Source: Malania oleifera (taxonomy: Eukaryota; Streptophyta; Magnoliopsida; Santalales; Ximeniaceae). Taken from it: a DNA stretch of 64,000 bases. The position numbers and the translations under genes are program-made. Shown here in pieces: positions 41,228 through 54,099 of this stretch (positions are counted from its first letter, which is position 1; the number at the start of each line of letters is the position of its first letter). The DNA is taken from assembly GCF_029873635.1 (NCBI RefSeq), contig NC_080420.1, forward strand, positions 56,562,457-56,626,456, given 5' to 3'. The notes beneath the pieces are model-generated. The model saw nothing but the letters and a program-made list of their open reading frames with translations. It ran no database searches and was not told the origin of the DNA.

Positions 41228-41308
41228 TCTCTGATACCTAAGCAGGGGAAAACATAAATTATACACATACCATCCAACAGTTACAATACCAGAGTACTAC
41301 TAATTTGT

Positions 41309-41311
<3 letters not shown>

Positions 41312-41342
<31 letters not shown>
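41312..41342. repeat. (AT)n microsatellite
   Basis: About 15 AT units inside LTR C. Confidence 0.9.
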
Positions 41343-41344
<2 letters not shown>

Positions 41345-42438
41345 ACCCAAAAAATCAAAAAGGTAAATCTAGGATCATAATCCAAAAACCATCTGACCCT
41401 AACTCAGTAACTCACCCTCCCACCGGGGCAGTATAAACTGCTTCTACTAACGCAGAGCTCGGTCCGCTTATCTAGCTGGATTCCTTGAAATGTTTTGTAA
41501 GTTGGGGTGAGACACCTCTCAGTAAGCGAAATAAATTAACATCAGTATGTGGCAATATGAGTATTTTTGTCATATACATAATATCCGTACATAAATCATA
41601 TCTAGTAAAAACTATTAATATCGTATCTGAATAAAACATGATACCTCATAACATGATATAACGTACTAAATTATAGTACATGAAAATCATCTTATATAAC
41701 TATACAATACATGAATAATACCCAGGAAGGATAGCTAGCTGATGTCATGTTTTACCCCCACATGACAAAATTGTGCAGCCCGAAGGCGGGACCTAGCAAT
41801 GACTAATCAACCATGCTAAGTCAAACATGAGTCTGTAAGTACGACGAGCTTGCCCTACTTGGTCTGGACTGTCAGAGGAGTGCCTGCACGACCATGAAGC
41901 CACATCCACTATCATCTCTCACACTCTACATAAGATGTGTGGTAGCACTATCATAAACTTGAACTTGAATTTGAACTTGTAGCTACGGTACCGTGTATCG
42001 TGAAAACTAAACTAAGTCATCCAGGTTCTGATATTATATAGTACGTTTCATATACTAGTAAACAACTATTTCATAATCATAATAATATTTGACATGTTAA
42101 TATTTCATGAAATCTTGCATATCATACATTAGAACGGCATCTAAACCAACATGAATCACGGCATCTACGCTGGTATATCATAACATGAAAATCACGGCAT
42201 CCGCGCCGGCATATTATAATATGAAAGTCACGGCATCTGCGCCAGCATATCATAACGTACTGAACATGAAATTCTTGTACCGTTTAACATAGTATCTGTA
42301 AAACATGGTTTCTGTACTGTTTAATAATTTTCCTAAAAACTGAGAAAAATATGCTTATTCAGGAAAAATCATAATATTATGATATAACAAAATTTCATGG
42401 AAATTATACTCATGCCACACAAATATGAATAATACTTC

Positions 42439-44568
42439 TGTTGACCCCATGGGTCACACCCAGTTTTGATAATGACAAAAACTCTTGGTATTTAACATTT
42501 GCCAAGTTTGTGTGCAGGATCATATTAGGAAGATCAAATTGATGGCACATGAAAGTAAAGTGTGAAGACCCTGAAGACAATCTTCTTGTTGTAATTTATA
42601 TTATCTGGGTCTATAATAGTAATTAGGATATGGTCTGTAATAATCTCTGCATGTCATGCATGTAGGTATGTGTAAGCTCATAAATTCCATAGACTAGCCA
42701 TAGAGACCGAATGACCTTAGGGCACCCTTCGATTGACCGACGCCAGGTTTTTGGGTATACATGAAAAGACCCTAGGTTCCTACACATTGTGCACAAAATC
42801 CCCAATATCACTTATAATATCAGGGGAATTAATTAAAATGAAAATGAACTTAAAAGGCATAAAATGTGTGAGGTCGGGCGACCGAATCCCAGGTGAACAA
42901 GTCACCTTGGGCGCCCTAACTGTCGAGGAGTCAACAGTTTGACCAGACTTCGAGCGACTGAACATATTTTGACCTTATCATCCTCAGGCACCCGAATCCC
43001 TTGAAAGGAACTCCTCACCAACTCAGGCTACCGAGCCATACAGTTCAAAAGGACCTTGGGCGACCGAACATATAAGTTCGGGCTACCGAACCCTAGACCG
43101 GGCACCCGAGGTTACGAAGAAAACTTTCTGACTTTGATTCAGGCTGCTGAAACATGACACGGGCGACTGAACCTATTTAAATCACTTTTATTTTTGTGTT
43201 TGTTCAGGCAACCGAAGCTCGATTCAGCCACCCAAACCTCGACCAGTCAAAATTAAATTAACCAGGCTAAAATTGGGTTAAGTTGGGTTAATGAGCTTTT
43301 AACATTTTGAATCTTTTCTAATTATTCTCAACAAGTCCCCAACGGTTATAATTTTACCTCTGCCTATAAATATAGGTTCATTTGTGAGGATTAAAAAAAG
43401 ATTAGCCAAAATCATTAGTATAAATCTTCTCTATTTCAAAATCATATTTTTGTTTGAATACCCTCAAATACTCATTCCTTCGATAAATCTTGGTATTTTA
43501 AGAGCTTAGTGAGTGTGCTTGTGATTGCTAGTATTGCTAATACTCCTAGTGTGCTTGTGTGATTGAGATATTATTTTTGGGAAGTTTAGCTTAGGTTTAT
43601 CCCACTGATTTTCGTACTATAAATCTTGTGTTGGGATAACCTAGTGAGCTTAGGATATTTGCATCATTATTGCAAGTGTCCAATAGCTTGGATTTTGGCT
43701 GTGCAAAGATTTATTTTAAACAAGCAAAACATTTTCAAACTAGTATTGTGCTTAGTTCATTAAGGAAAATTCTTTTGAACTAGTTTGATTATCTGATTGA
43801 TATCTTTGGAATACTGATGTGCTATCGATCTGTGCTTTGCTTAAACTCCAAAGTATTGCTTGTTTAGAGCACTCTTGAACATTATTGTGATCATATCTTA
43901 TTGAGTGTTATTTGCATGTATATGCACATCACTGAGTTTACATTTACCTACATTGTTGATGTGTATGTGATTGGTTAAGTATACTGCGTGTATTCGGGTA
44001 CATATCTGCTTTACATGAAAGCACAATCAATGTACAAATTTGATTGAGAAAAACACTGTTGTATTTCCAGGCACGGGCCTGAAGAGGGAGACTAGCCATT
44101 TGAAATAGTCCCAGATTGGCTTAGACCCGGTTGGGAAAGCTAGGTGCGCCATCCTGGTAAGGCGTGTTGGTTGAGGTCAGCCTCTTAATTGACCTGGTTA
44201 AGGTTGAGGTTAGCCCTGTGGTAATTGACTTGGTTTTATTAGGTGTTGCTCCACCCGTTAAGTGAGCCATTAGTAGAATCTTCAGCCTTACGAGCTAGAG
44301 ACGGGGACATAGGCACAGTTGGCAGAACCCCAATAACATATCGTGTGCCTTGTTTATATTTCTGCTCTTCATATTTACTGCACATGTATGTTATGATCAA
44401 TGAATGTTGCGCATGATTTTAATTTCCACATGTTGTATCTATCTACGCATTTGGAATTGCATAGATAGACCCTAGGTTGTGAATGTACTACTGCTAGATT
44501 AGTTTAACCTAAGCAATAAATTTTTAAATTCCAATTCACCCCCTATTGGGAATACACCAAAGCTAACA
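42439..44568 (+). mobile_element. Copia (SIRE-like) 5' LTR, element X
   Basis: Starts TGTTGACCCCATGGGTC and ends AAAGCTAACA, directly followed by a tRNA-Met primer site. It is 2130 bp. It contains a repeated CGACCGAAC-type motif array (42875-43255), a TATA box CTATAAATATAGG at 43364-43376, and the pre-end block AATTCCAATTCACCCCC. Long LTR, TGTTGACC start and the gag that follows indicate the SIRE/Maximus group (inference). It is inserted in Gypsy LTR C after AATACTTC. Confidence 0.88.
43364..43376 (+). promoter_or_regulatory. LTR TATA box, element X
   Basis: CTATAAATATAGG, placed just after the motif array. The same CTATAAATA appears at 61178-61186 and 22275-22283 in the related LTRs. Confidence 0.7.
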
Positions 44569-44569
44569 A

Positions 44570-44581
44570 TTGGTATCAGAG
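44570..44581 (+). promoter_or_regulatory. Primer-binding site (tRNA-Met), element X
   Basis: TTGGTATCAGAG begins two bases after the LTR end, complementary to the 3' end of initiator tRNA-Met. Confidence 0.85.
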
Positions 44582-44622
44582 TCTCGTAGCATTGACTTAA
44601 ATGTTTTTGCTAAAAGATCGAG

Positions 44623-45730
44623 ATGACTCACATTGGTGTATCCCCATTCGGTGAGAGACGGTCACTTTCCAGCCCCCCATTGTTTTGTGGTGTAAATTAC
44701 ACCCACTGGAAAATTAAAATGAGTATATTTGTAAAATCTGTGAATTGGAGGGCCTAGCAAGTGATTGGTAAGGGAATTTGTATGCCGGTAGAAAATGATA
44801 TTAATTTTATGCATGCAAATTCATATGCCATGGATCTACTGTATTGTGCTTTAGATACTAACATTCTTCATGAGATTATGACATGTTGTAGTGCACAGGA
44901 AATGTGGGATGAGCTAGAAAAGAAATATGGAGAATCGCAGGAGAAGAGATAGTAACTCCTCCGAACGCTCTAAGCTCAAATGACCAGGGGGAGGTAAATC
45001 ATGAGCTTGAAATCAACGAGGAGGTATATGATACTCACTCTAGCTCGATAGATGATTCTTATACTAAATGTTGTGTTGTGTCACATGCTGAATCATCTGT
45101 TGATAATACTGTTAATGATATATGCGATGATTCTTATGAAAAGTATAGTAGCATATCATATAATGAATCATCTAATAATCTTTGTGATAGTCCTGTTGAA
45201 CATGCATGCAATGATTCATATGAAAACTATTGCATTAATTCTTATGATGAATTATGTGCTGAATTGAATAATAAAAGCATGCTGTCATTTGAAAAACTAG
45301 AAAAGACTTTGTTGAAAATGAATAAATGTCTAGTTAAGATATCTAAGCAGAAATCATTTTTGAAAACTGAAAATAAGAGGATAGCTATACAAATAAAAGA
45401 ATTAAAAGATTATCATGCTATCCTTGAGAAGAGAAAGATTAAGAAGATATTGAAAATTATTTGCTTAGAAAAGGAAATAGATGATTATTCTACAGGTGCA
45501 CCCAAAGTAGAATATGAAAAGAATAATCATAATAAACCCTTAAGAGTCAAAAAAAATAAATGTTTTAAAAATGGTTCATATTATAAGTCCCACACTCATG
45601 CGTCGTCAAATAAAAATAAAACAAGTAAGCATAATCTGTCACATGCATATAAATTTCGCTTATCTTGTAAAATGAAAGGGCGTATCCGACTTAGAAATGC
45701 TAAAAGTATGGACAAAGAAATGATGTAGGT
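44623..45730 (+). pseudogene. Copia gag of element X (broken)
   Basis: Starts MTHIGVSPFGERRSL, followed by a SPPLFCGVNYTHWKIKMSIF block, the typical N terminus of SIRE-type gag. An in-frame TAG at 44755-44757 replaces what is normally a Trp position, and a second stop follows at 44950 after WDELEKKYGES. The middle of gag appears deleted. From about 44993 the frame continues as an acidic Ser/Asp/Asn-rich stretch, then a Lys-rich, coiled-coil-like region (216 codons open from 45078) ending near 45730. A KEVWVPI remnant near 45765 is like the gag-pol junction of this group. No protease or reverse transcriptase follows. Confidence 0.8.
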
Positions 45731-48576
45731 TATTATGAAGGCAAACTCCGTAGGATCTAAGGAAGTTTGGGTTCCCATAGAAATTACATAAATATGTCAA
45801 ACTTCCCTTAGTTCCTAGGTTTAGGGGTTGTGATGATTGTAGGCTTAGGGAGTGATTCAGGATTAAAATATATAAACCTAGTATCTACATCCACTTCCAT
45901 ATGGACATGGCATCTATGCCTAGTATTTAATTCTAAATGCTTAACTCATGCTTAAAGATAAACATTCTAAGTTAAGCAATTGGTGTCCATTGCATAAGAC
46001 TAAGTTTTAGGAAATACATCACATATATTAAGCATCGTTTGATCCTAAACTCATCCTGAAAGCCTTAAAAACCTAATAAAATATTTAGTCATCACTCTAG
46101 GCTTAGAGCACTGTTGATCATAAATTCCAAACATTTATGGTGCTTATTAAAAGACATTTTTTTTTCTCTTGATCAAAACTAGAGGCATCCACTAGGGGAT
46201 TCAAGTCTCACTGTCAAATCTAAAAGTTCCCTTTAAGCTTAAATAATAAATCCTCTAATTTTGGTTTATATCCTCCATAGGAAATCTTTACCATACCACG
46301 ATCACATCGGGTAAAGATTCACCCATTCCTCGGTTCGTATCCTTGCTCTTCTATGTGATCATATCTGAAGGATGCTTTCCAATCACCAAAGAGCAGTGTT
46401 CAAAAATTCATATACTTTTAGTTGCTCTTTGTCTAAATGGTTTGGACATATTCACTGTTATAAAACTATTTGTAATAATGTCCTACCTCTCCTAAATACT
46501 CTTCTGAACTTAATAGAAATTTAACTGTTTAGAGTATTTATTCTTTAGTTCATCTCACAAGCTCTCAAATCATTAACTCACATCCTTTGGAGCTTTATGT
46601 ACTTAGAGATGAGTTGAATGGCTAATATGATCGCCTAGGTCTCAATCTAGATGAATGACTAAAATTCAAGTAGACCTATGCTTGGGCAATTTTAAGTCGA
46701 AAGCCATTCTAGCTTGAGCCTCTCTCACATATTAAAATATTATAAGAAATGTGGTGGGCATAGACTTATCACACTTAAACGAACATACATTGTGACTTTT
46801 TGGTCAAATAAGCCTAAAGCATTCACGCCAAGATTAAATCATTGGAAATCTTATAACTCTTGGCTAAAGAAATTAGAAATTGAAAAAGGCATTAAATGAG
46901 TTAAGTGCATGACTCAGAAGGAGCTTTTACCTTTATATCTATATAAATGAAAATGATCTCACATTCTTATATCATTTGTGTCTTTGTGCCTTAATGAATA
47001 ACTACATTGTACTAAACGCAAAACTATCCACTGTTGTTTATTGTTCATATTATATCTTGATGGATAATGATTTGTGATTATCCAGTGTTGTGAACTCTTA
47101 TTGAATATATTGTTTGATAATACTGGATTGCATGGAACGCCATCTGCAAGGCTGTTGCAGAAATTTATTTACTTGCATGCTTGTATGGTACGCCAACTGC
47201 ATGGCTGATGCATTTGATGTGTAATTGCATATTGGTAATGGATAATAGGTTCTCGCATGCTCAAATTGAATTATTTTGAATTGATTGCTTGAATTTATCA
47301 GGTTTTGGTGCATGAAAAAGTTGGGAAATGTCCAATTTACAGACGACATGCTGCCGAAATTTTGACAGGATTTTTCCCAAACCAAAACCTTGTATTAAGG
47401 ATGATTATAAAATAATAAATGATAAAATATTTTTGAAAGGATGAGTGAAAATTATATGAAAATCAAGCTTCATCCTAGCATAATCATGAATGGTTTGAAC
47501 AAACTCCGACCCATCCATATAGGAAGAACATAAATGATTTATATGCATCACTTTTGTCTACTGAAATATCGAGGCTCTTCTAAGAACCCTGAATATCATA
47601 TCCTGTTTTTTTAAAGCTCTATGTTTTGATATGGAGTGTTCTCGGTTGTGTGCTTTATTTCATGCCTTAATATCACTTTTCTTATGCATGTGTGAATTAT
47701 AAGGATAATTATACTGGTTGCAATTTTCTGAATGAATTAATCAATATTTAGTATAGTTGTCTTTTTGGAGATGGCTTATACTACTAAGCATAATGAAATT
47801 AATTTTTGGTTAGTATAAGTAATTAAAGAATCTAAGCACAAACTCAAATTGATAGGGGGAGCATCTAAACATAAACTCCTATCTTGTTTTGCTTACCCAT
47901 ATGTTTAGCTTAGATCTTGAATGAAATCATGTGTGGCATGTGCTTGAATGAAAAGTCATTAGTGAAAAATCATAATTTGAAATATATTGATTTGCCACAA
48001 TCACTTGATTTTGCCATATGATCGTGCATGTGAATGTTAAATTTTTAGGATCACTATGGCTTTGGTTTTCGGGTTATGTTATGAATGTACTTAAATGCTA
48101 AAACCAGAAAAATTGTGCTTGCTTGCTTGTTTCAAGATTAAAATTTCTTTTTCAGCAAGCAACCCCCAGTACTTTTTGAAAATATCAAAGGGGGATAAAT
48201 ATTTGTATGTATATACATATATATTTATGGTAATATTTTATGGCAAGCAAAACTAAATTCATTTTTCCTCTCTTACCTTATTATTATATATGGTTTTTAA
48301 GTCACATAACTGGTTCAGTAACTAAACATGAAAATACATGCGAACTAGTTAGACTGTTTTTATGCTAAAACCTTCTATTAGGTATCATATGCCGTGTGCT
48401 TTTAACTCAAATCTTTCACGGGTTTTATGATATGATTTAAACTGCTATGGTTTGCGGATAATTCTGGTCCAATTACGTTGGTTATGTCATTTAAATCATT
48501 TAAATGACCAGTTATAGAGTTTGTGTACTTAATTGCTAAGCATGTCAATGCTTTATACTCCATGAATTCATTTGTG
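45731..48576 (+). mobile_element. Element X internal 3' non-coding region (pol absent)
   Basis: No long open frame. From about 47000 it aligns in order with 58440-59880 of the second Copia copy (shared: GACGACATGCTGCCGAAATT, TATACTACTAAGCATAATG, ATAGGGGGAGCATCT). This is the 3' internal part upstream of the polypurine tract. Pol has been deleted. The region stops abruptly near 48577 where a Gypsy LTR piece begins. Confidence 0.75.
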
Positions 48577-49950
48577 CAACGGGCCTACCCGACCTGGTCC
48601 GGACTGTCAGGGGAGTGCCTGCACTACCATGAAGCCACATCCACTATCATCTCTCACACTCTACTTAAGATGTGTGGTAGCACTATCATGAACTTGAACT
48701 TGAATTTGAACTTGTAGCTACAGTACCGTGCATCATGAAAACTAAACTAAGTCATCCGGGTTCTGATATTATATAGTACGTTTCATATACTAGTACATAA
48801 CTATTTCATAATCACAACAATATCTGACATGTTAATATTTCATGAAATCTTGCATATCATACATTAGAACGACATTTGAACCAACATGAATCACGGCATT
48901 TACGCTGGCATATCATAACATGAAAATCACGGTATCTGCGCCGGTATATCATAACGTGAAAGTCACGGCATCTGCGCCGGCATATCATAACGTATTGAAC
49001 ATGAAATTCTTGTACGGATTAACATAGTATCTGTAAAACATGGTTTCTGTACTGTTTAATAATTTTCCTAAAAACTGGAAAAAATATGCTTATTTAGGAA
49101 AAATCATAATATTATGATATAACAAAATTTCATGGAAATTATACTCATGCCACACAAATATGAATAATACTTCTGTTGATCCCATGGGTCACACCCAGTT
49201 TTGATAATGACAAAAACTCTTGGTATTTAACATTTGCCAAGTTTGTGTGCAGGATCATATTAGGAAGATCAAATTGATGGCACATGAAAGTAAAGTGTGA
49301 AAACCTTGAAGACTATATTATTGTTGTAATTTATATTATTTGGGTCTATAATAGTAATTATGATATGGTTTGTAATAATCTCTGCATGTCATGCATGTAG
49401 GTATGTGTGAGCTCATAAATGCCATAGATTAACCATAGAGATCGAATGGCCTTAGGGCACCCTTCGATCTACCGATGCCAGGTTTTTGGACATACATATT
49501 TTGACCTTATCGTCCTCGGGCGCCCGAATCCCTTGAAAGGGACTCCTCACCAACTCAGGCTACCGAGCCATACAGTTCAAAAGGACCCTGGGCAATCGAA
49601 CATGTAAGTTCGGGCTACTGAATGCTGGACCGGGCACCCGAAGTTACGAAAAAAACTTTCTGACTTTGATTCGGGCTGCCGAAACATGAAACGGGCGATC
49701 GAACCTATTTAAATCACTTTTATTCTTGTGTCTGTTCAGGTGACTGGACCTCGGTTCAGCCACCCGAACCTTGGCTGGTCAAAATTAAATTAAACAGGGT
49801 AAAATTGGGTTAAGTTGGGTTAATGAGCTTTTAACATTTTGAATCTTTTCTAATTATTCCCAACAAGTCCCCAATGGTTATAATTTTACCCCTGCCTATA
49901 AATATAGGTTCATTTGTGAGGATTAAAAGAAGATTAGCCAAAATCTTTAG
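48577..49950 (+). repeat. Second copy of the Gypsy-LTR/Copia-LTR junction block (offset 6735 bp)
   Basis: 48577-49173 matches Gypsy LTR C 41842-42438 and 49174-49950 matches the Copia LTR from 42439. The offset is a constant 6735 bp at GGACTGTCAG and at the junction CTTC|TGTTGA. Copy 2 lacks 203 bp (counterpart of about 42765-42968) and stops where the next LTR begins. It also carries the 34-bp minisatellite (48890-48990). Confidence 0.88.
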
Positions 49951-51712
49951 CGCTGAAACCTTCCTCTCTCTCTCTCTCACGACCCCCTCCCCTTCCCTTC
50001 CCTTCTCTCTTCAATTCTAGCCCCATATCTCATCGGATTGAAGATTCGAGGCCACCACAACGCTCGGGCAAAATTCTCTACAAGTCTGCCAAAGTAGATT
50101 GTGGGGAAAGTTGGTTTGAAATTCATTTCAAATTTGGGATAAGGTGTTTTATTTCGAATCTGCTTTCCTTGCAGTTATAAGAAGTGTTGTATAGAGAAAA
50201 ATACCGATATTTTGTTATGGGGGATATTGGTTTCTGGATGTTGGGTTAGGAACCCTGTGGGTATAGAGCCAGAATTTAATAGGGGCTTTTCAGATTTAAG
50301 GTAAGGGAAATATGTTATGCTAACAGTTTTAATATGTATACAAAATATTATGAATGTGTATTTTTAAGCATGCAGATCAGATTATTTTTTTGGAGAACTA
50401 TGAATAATATTTTTACAGCAGAATTATAAAAATTGAGCATGAGATTGTGTTTATTCAAATGTGTGGCATGAGTTTATTATAGTACAATACATATAGATTT
50501 TACAGTATTACATATATAAAGATATTCAGATATTTTAGATTATTAGCAATGAATGAGACTTATAGTATTTCCCAGAGAAAAACATGATTTATAAACCATA
50601 ACACTTAGACAGTTCATTCGGACAAATTATACAATGATAGCATCAAGATGTTACAGCAGATTATATAGAGATTACAGATATTTTTTCAGTCAGATGTATT
50701 AGATAATACAGCTCAGAATTAAAGTGTTATGGTTGTTTTTGAAATCATGTTTAAAAGCAGCAAGATGATTATATATGTATACAGTATTACACAATATCAG
50801 ATCCCTATGGAAATTACAGACAGATATATTTACAGCAAAGCACGGTACCGTTGCTAGTTTCAAACACGTGCAACCACATGACTCAGATAGTATGTGGATT
50901 CCATCTAACTGTGTTAGGAGAGATTTGCAGTTCCCCCAGCATGCTGGGTTGAGCTAGCCGGTTAGACAATGACGGAGGTTTGAGACAACTCGGAGTGATT
51001 ACAATGGGTTAGGATCTACGTAGATCATTACAGATTGGTGGATGATAAAGATTGACTTACTTAGAGGGCCGACCAGAGTAAGTCCAGCCTACGGGCCGCA
51101 CAACCCTATCATAAGGGGATATATCATGATATACAAATCTCAGGGTATAACAGATGTTCCTATGTACAGATATGTCACACAGCAGTAGATTATGCTATTA
51201 TATTAGCAGTATCTTCAGATATCAAACTCAGATACACAGTTATATTTTAAAAGATTACATGGTAGATATTTATTTTGTACAATTTACCAGTTTTCTTAGA
51301 TTACAGTATTATTTCAGTATTTTAAATGATTAACTCAGTCGCCTCGCACTAGTAATAGCATATTTCCACTTACTGAGTGTTGTCTTATCCTAGTGACTTA
51401 TCATTTTTAAGGAGATCTAGTTAGGCGAGCATATCAGGCTAGCGGATAAAGGTAGACTTGTGTTACCCTTATAGAAAAGGATAGGTATTTGAGATACCAG
51501 AGTTTTGGGATAGTTTCCAGATTACAGTGATGTCACTGGGTATTTTGTATTGTAAATATACTTCAGAGCATTATAGTTTTCTAGTATTGTATTTAGCAGT
51601 TCCTAGTTTTGTGTACCGCTACTTAGTTATGTATGACAGACAGAATTTCTTCAGTGCTCTTTTGAGCCTGAGTTACTTTCAGTACTATTTCAGACAAATG
51701 ATTTTATGATAT
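49951..51712 (+). mobile_element. Gypsy-related LTR fragment 'D', opposite orientation
   Basis: Reads like the reverse complement of the Gypsy LTRs. It begins with a CTCTCTCT/CCCTTCCC-rich leader, GAGGCCACCACAACGCTCGG (the counterpart of CGTGGTGGCTTC in LTR A), then later GGTACCGTTGCTAG and GGGCCGCACAACCCTATCAT. Divergence is high, so it is a related but separate subfamily. Its ends are not defined. It abuts the 3' side of the decayed Gypsy element. Confidence 0.6.
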
Positions 51713-51864
51713 ACAGGTAGAAAAAAAATGCTTAGTAAGTAGCAGGTCGATACAAAAATTCTCCCGAAACAAAAATACTACCTAGTACCAAAAGATTATT
51801 ACGTGTATTGATTAACCTGCAAAAGGAACCTTATCTATTTATTTGCATCTTTTCCTAATTACTG

Positions 51865-52165
51865 CTAAACCCCACTGAATAAATGCAAGTATTTCTGTCG
51901 TATCTGCTCCTCGAGCTCCCATGAAGCTTCCTCTACCGCATGATTTCTCCACAGAACTTTTACTAAAGGAATCTTCTTATTGTGCAATTCCTGTTCTTTG
52001 CTGTTCAGAATCTGCATTGGTATCTCCTCATATGCCAAAGTATCCCTGAGCTCTAACTCGCCATAACTGATCACATGGGAGGGGTCTGAGACATGTTTCC
52101 TTAACATGGAAACATGGATTACGTCATATATTTTGGAAAAAATAGGTGGTAACGCTAGCCTATAG
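51865..52165 (-). pseudogene. Gypsy integrase C terminus with chromodomain-like tail
   Basis: Reads SKIYDVIHVSMLRKHVSDPS through ELRDTLAYEEIPMQIL to VKVLWRNHAVEEASWELE, then stops. This is the GPY/chromodomain end of Gypsy integrase. A stop separates it from the upstream zinc-finger part, with the integrase core missing between them. Confidence 0.85.
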
Positions 52166-52169
52166 GCAA

Positions 52170-52735
52170 CTGACCAGCTAGTCTCTGGTGCTCAGCTTGA
52201 ACCTGCTGGCACGTCAAACACTGTGCTACAAACTCGGCAATCTCCTTCTTCATCCCGCTCCACCAGAAAAATTTCAGAAGGTCCTTATACATTTTCGTAT
52301 TGTCAGGATGAATTGTGTATAGAGATCTATGAGCTCCTCTAAAATCGTTCTCCTAATATCAATATCTGCAAGCACACATAATCTAGTGTGAAACCTCAAA
52401 GTTCCGTCATCTGAAATATTGAACTCCTCTCCCTGACCACCCTGTACTCTGGCTATTACCTATGCTAATTTTGGATCCTCTTCCTGAGCAGCTTTAATTC
52501 TTTCCTGTAATGTACGTTGCACCACTAAATTGCCAATAAATGTCTGAGGATCACTCTCTACCAACTCGACACCAAGTCTCTCCATATCCATTATAATTGG
52601 ATGCTGAAGCTCCACAGCTGCCAGTGCTGGTCCCATTAATTTTCTGCTCAAAGCATCTACTACCACATTTCCTTTCCTTGGGTGGTCACTGATAGTGCAG
52701 TCATAATCTTTAATAAGTTCCAACCACCTCCTATC
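52170..52735 (-). pseudogene. Gypsy RNase H end and integrase zinc finger (core deleted)
   Basis: The RNase H end reads LIKDYDCTISDHPRKGNVVV then DALSRK. Next comes a linker with EERIKAAQEEDPKL-like sequence, then, with frameshifts, an HH-CC region (about 52430-52180; LYTQF, KMYKDL-like, CQQVQAEHQRPAG-like). The DDE core that should follow is absent, and the sequence jumps to the C-terminal tail near 52170. Confidence 0.75.
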
Positions 52736-53990
52736 TTACTGGGATCCACTGAAATTCCATCCCCTGATATAACATGCCAGAAACACAACCTTTTCTAACC
52801 AGAATTCACATTTGCTAAACTTGGCATAAAACTTCTTTTTCCTAAGCATCTGAAGTACCAACCATAGATGCATCTCATGCTCCTCAAAACTCCTCAAGTA
52901 AACAAATATGTCATTAATAAAAACTACAATGAACTGGTCTAAGTACAGGTGAAAGACTATATTCATCAAATCTATGAATATAGCTGGAGCATTCATCAGA
53001 CCAAAAGGCATAACTAGGAATTCATAATGCCCATATCTAGTCCTGAAGGCTGTTTTCGAGATGTCTTATGCTTTGACTCTCATCCGATGGTACCCAAAGC
53101 GCTGATCAATCTTCGAATATACCTGCGTACCTTGAACCTAATCAAATAAATCGTCTATACGGGGTAAAGGATATCTGTTCTTGATTGTCACCTTATTAAT
53201 TTCTCTGTAATCTATACACATTCTCACAAATCTGTCTTTCTTCTTTACAAAAACATTGGAGCTCCCCACGGTGATACTCTAGGCCGAACAAAATCCTTAT
53301 CCAACAAGTCTTACAACCGATCCTTTAGCTCTCCCAACTTCGCTAGAGCCATTTTGTAAGGAACTTTAGAAATCGGTGTTGTCCCCAAAAGTAGATCAAT
53401 AGAGAAATCTACCTCGCAATCAGGAGGCAAACTAGGTAGCTTATCTGGGAAGACATCTGAAGACTCCTTCATCACTGGCGTGTTAGCAAGCTTTAATTCA
53501 TTTTCTGACATTTCCTTTATAAAGGCCATAAACCCATAACATCTTTCCAGGAGTAGTCTCCTCGCCCGTATGGCTGATACTAATTGAGGCGGGGATTGCA
53601 TTCGCAACCCTATGAACCTAAATTCTGGTCTTCTCGGATGTTTGAATATCACTTTTTCCAAATGACAGTCTATACTGACATAATTAGCTGCCAGCCAGTC
53701 CATACCAAATATTACATCGAACCCATGCATGTTTAACACTATCAAGTCAGCTAGCAAAACTTTTCCCTCAATATCAACTCGACAGCCTCAGAGCACTCTA
53801 CTACACCTCACTATTGACCTTGTCGGTGTAGTTACTAAAAGTTCGGTGTCTAACAACTGTGTTTCTGCCCCACACAATCTAATACACCTCATAGACATGA
53901 ACGAGTGTGTGGCACATAAATCAAATAATACAATAACTTTAAATGAAAGCATGCTAATCATACCTATCACCACATCGCCGACCGTCTCAG
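52736..53990 (-). pseudogene. Gypsy protease and reverse transcriptase (broken)
   Basis: The protease motif near 53920 reads VLFDLCATHSF, with the residues after the catalytic Asp altered. Then come DVIFGMDWLAANYVSIDCH and SDVFPDKLPSLPPDCEVDF at the RT N terminus (53757-53311). The middle has several frameshifts (53310-53015). The palm motif near 52913 reads [10 protein letters not shown], so the first catalytic Asp is replaced by Asn. Followed by [19 protein letters not shown]. Inactive on at least these grounds. Confidence 0.88.
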
Positions 53991-54099
53991 CATCACCTGG
54001 CGCCAGGGTGTAAACTCTTGCCGAAGCCATATTCCTCTGCTGGCCCCCATGGGGCACCTGATAACCTCCCTAATGAGGTCTAGGAGCAGGAGCAGTACC

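Larger units (their letters stand above)
36837..42438 (-). mobile_element. Gypsy LTR (host LTR 'C'), split by two nested solo LTRs and by a Copia element
   Basis: Pieces at 36837-36923, 39092-39145 and 41228-42438 line up in order with the first ~1.3 kb of the complete Gypsy LTR at 55374-57577 (plus-strand order). The first piece ends ...ACATAATTAT, the second runs from TATAATCAACC to CATACATCTCT, and the third resumes GATACCTAAGCAGG and runs to AATACTTC, where the Copia LTR starts. The remainder of this LTR is missing from the window. No internal region is attached. Confidence 0.85.

Noticed and set aside
45078..45728. 216-codon frame as a host gene
   Set aside because: It lies directly behind a Copia LTR, primer site and gag N terminus and has gag C-terminal character.
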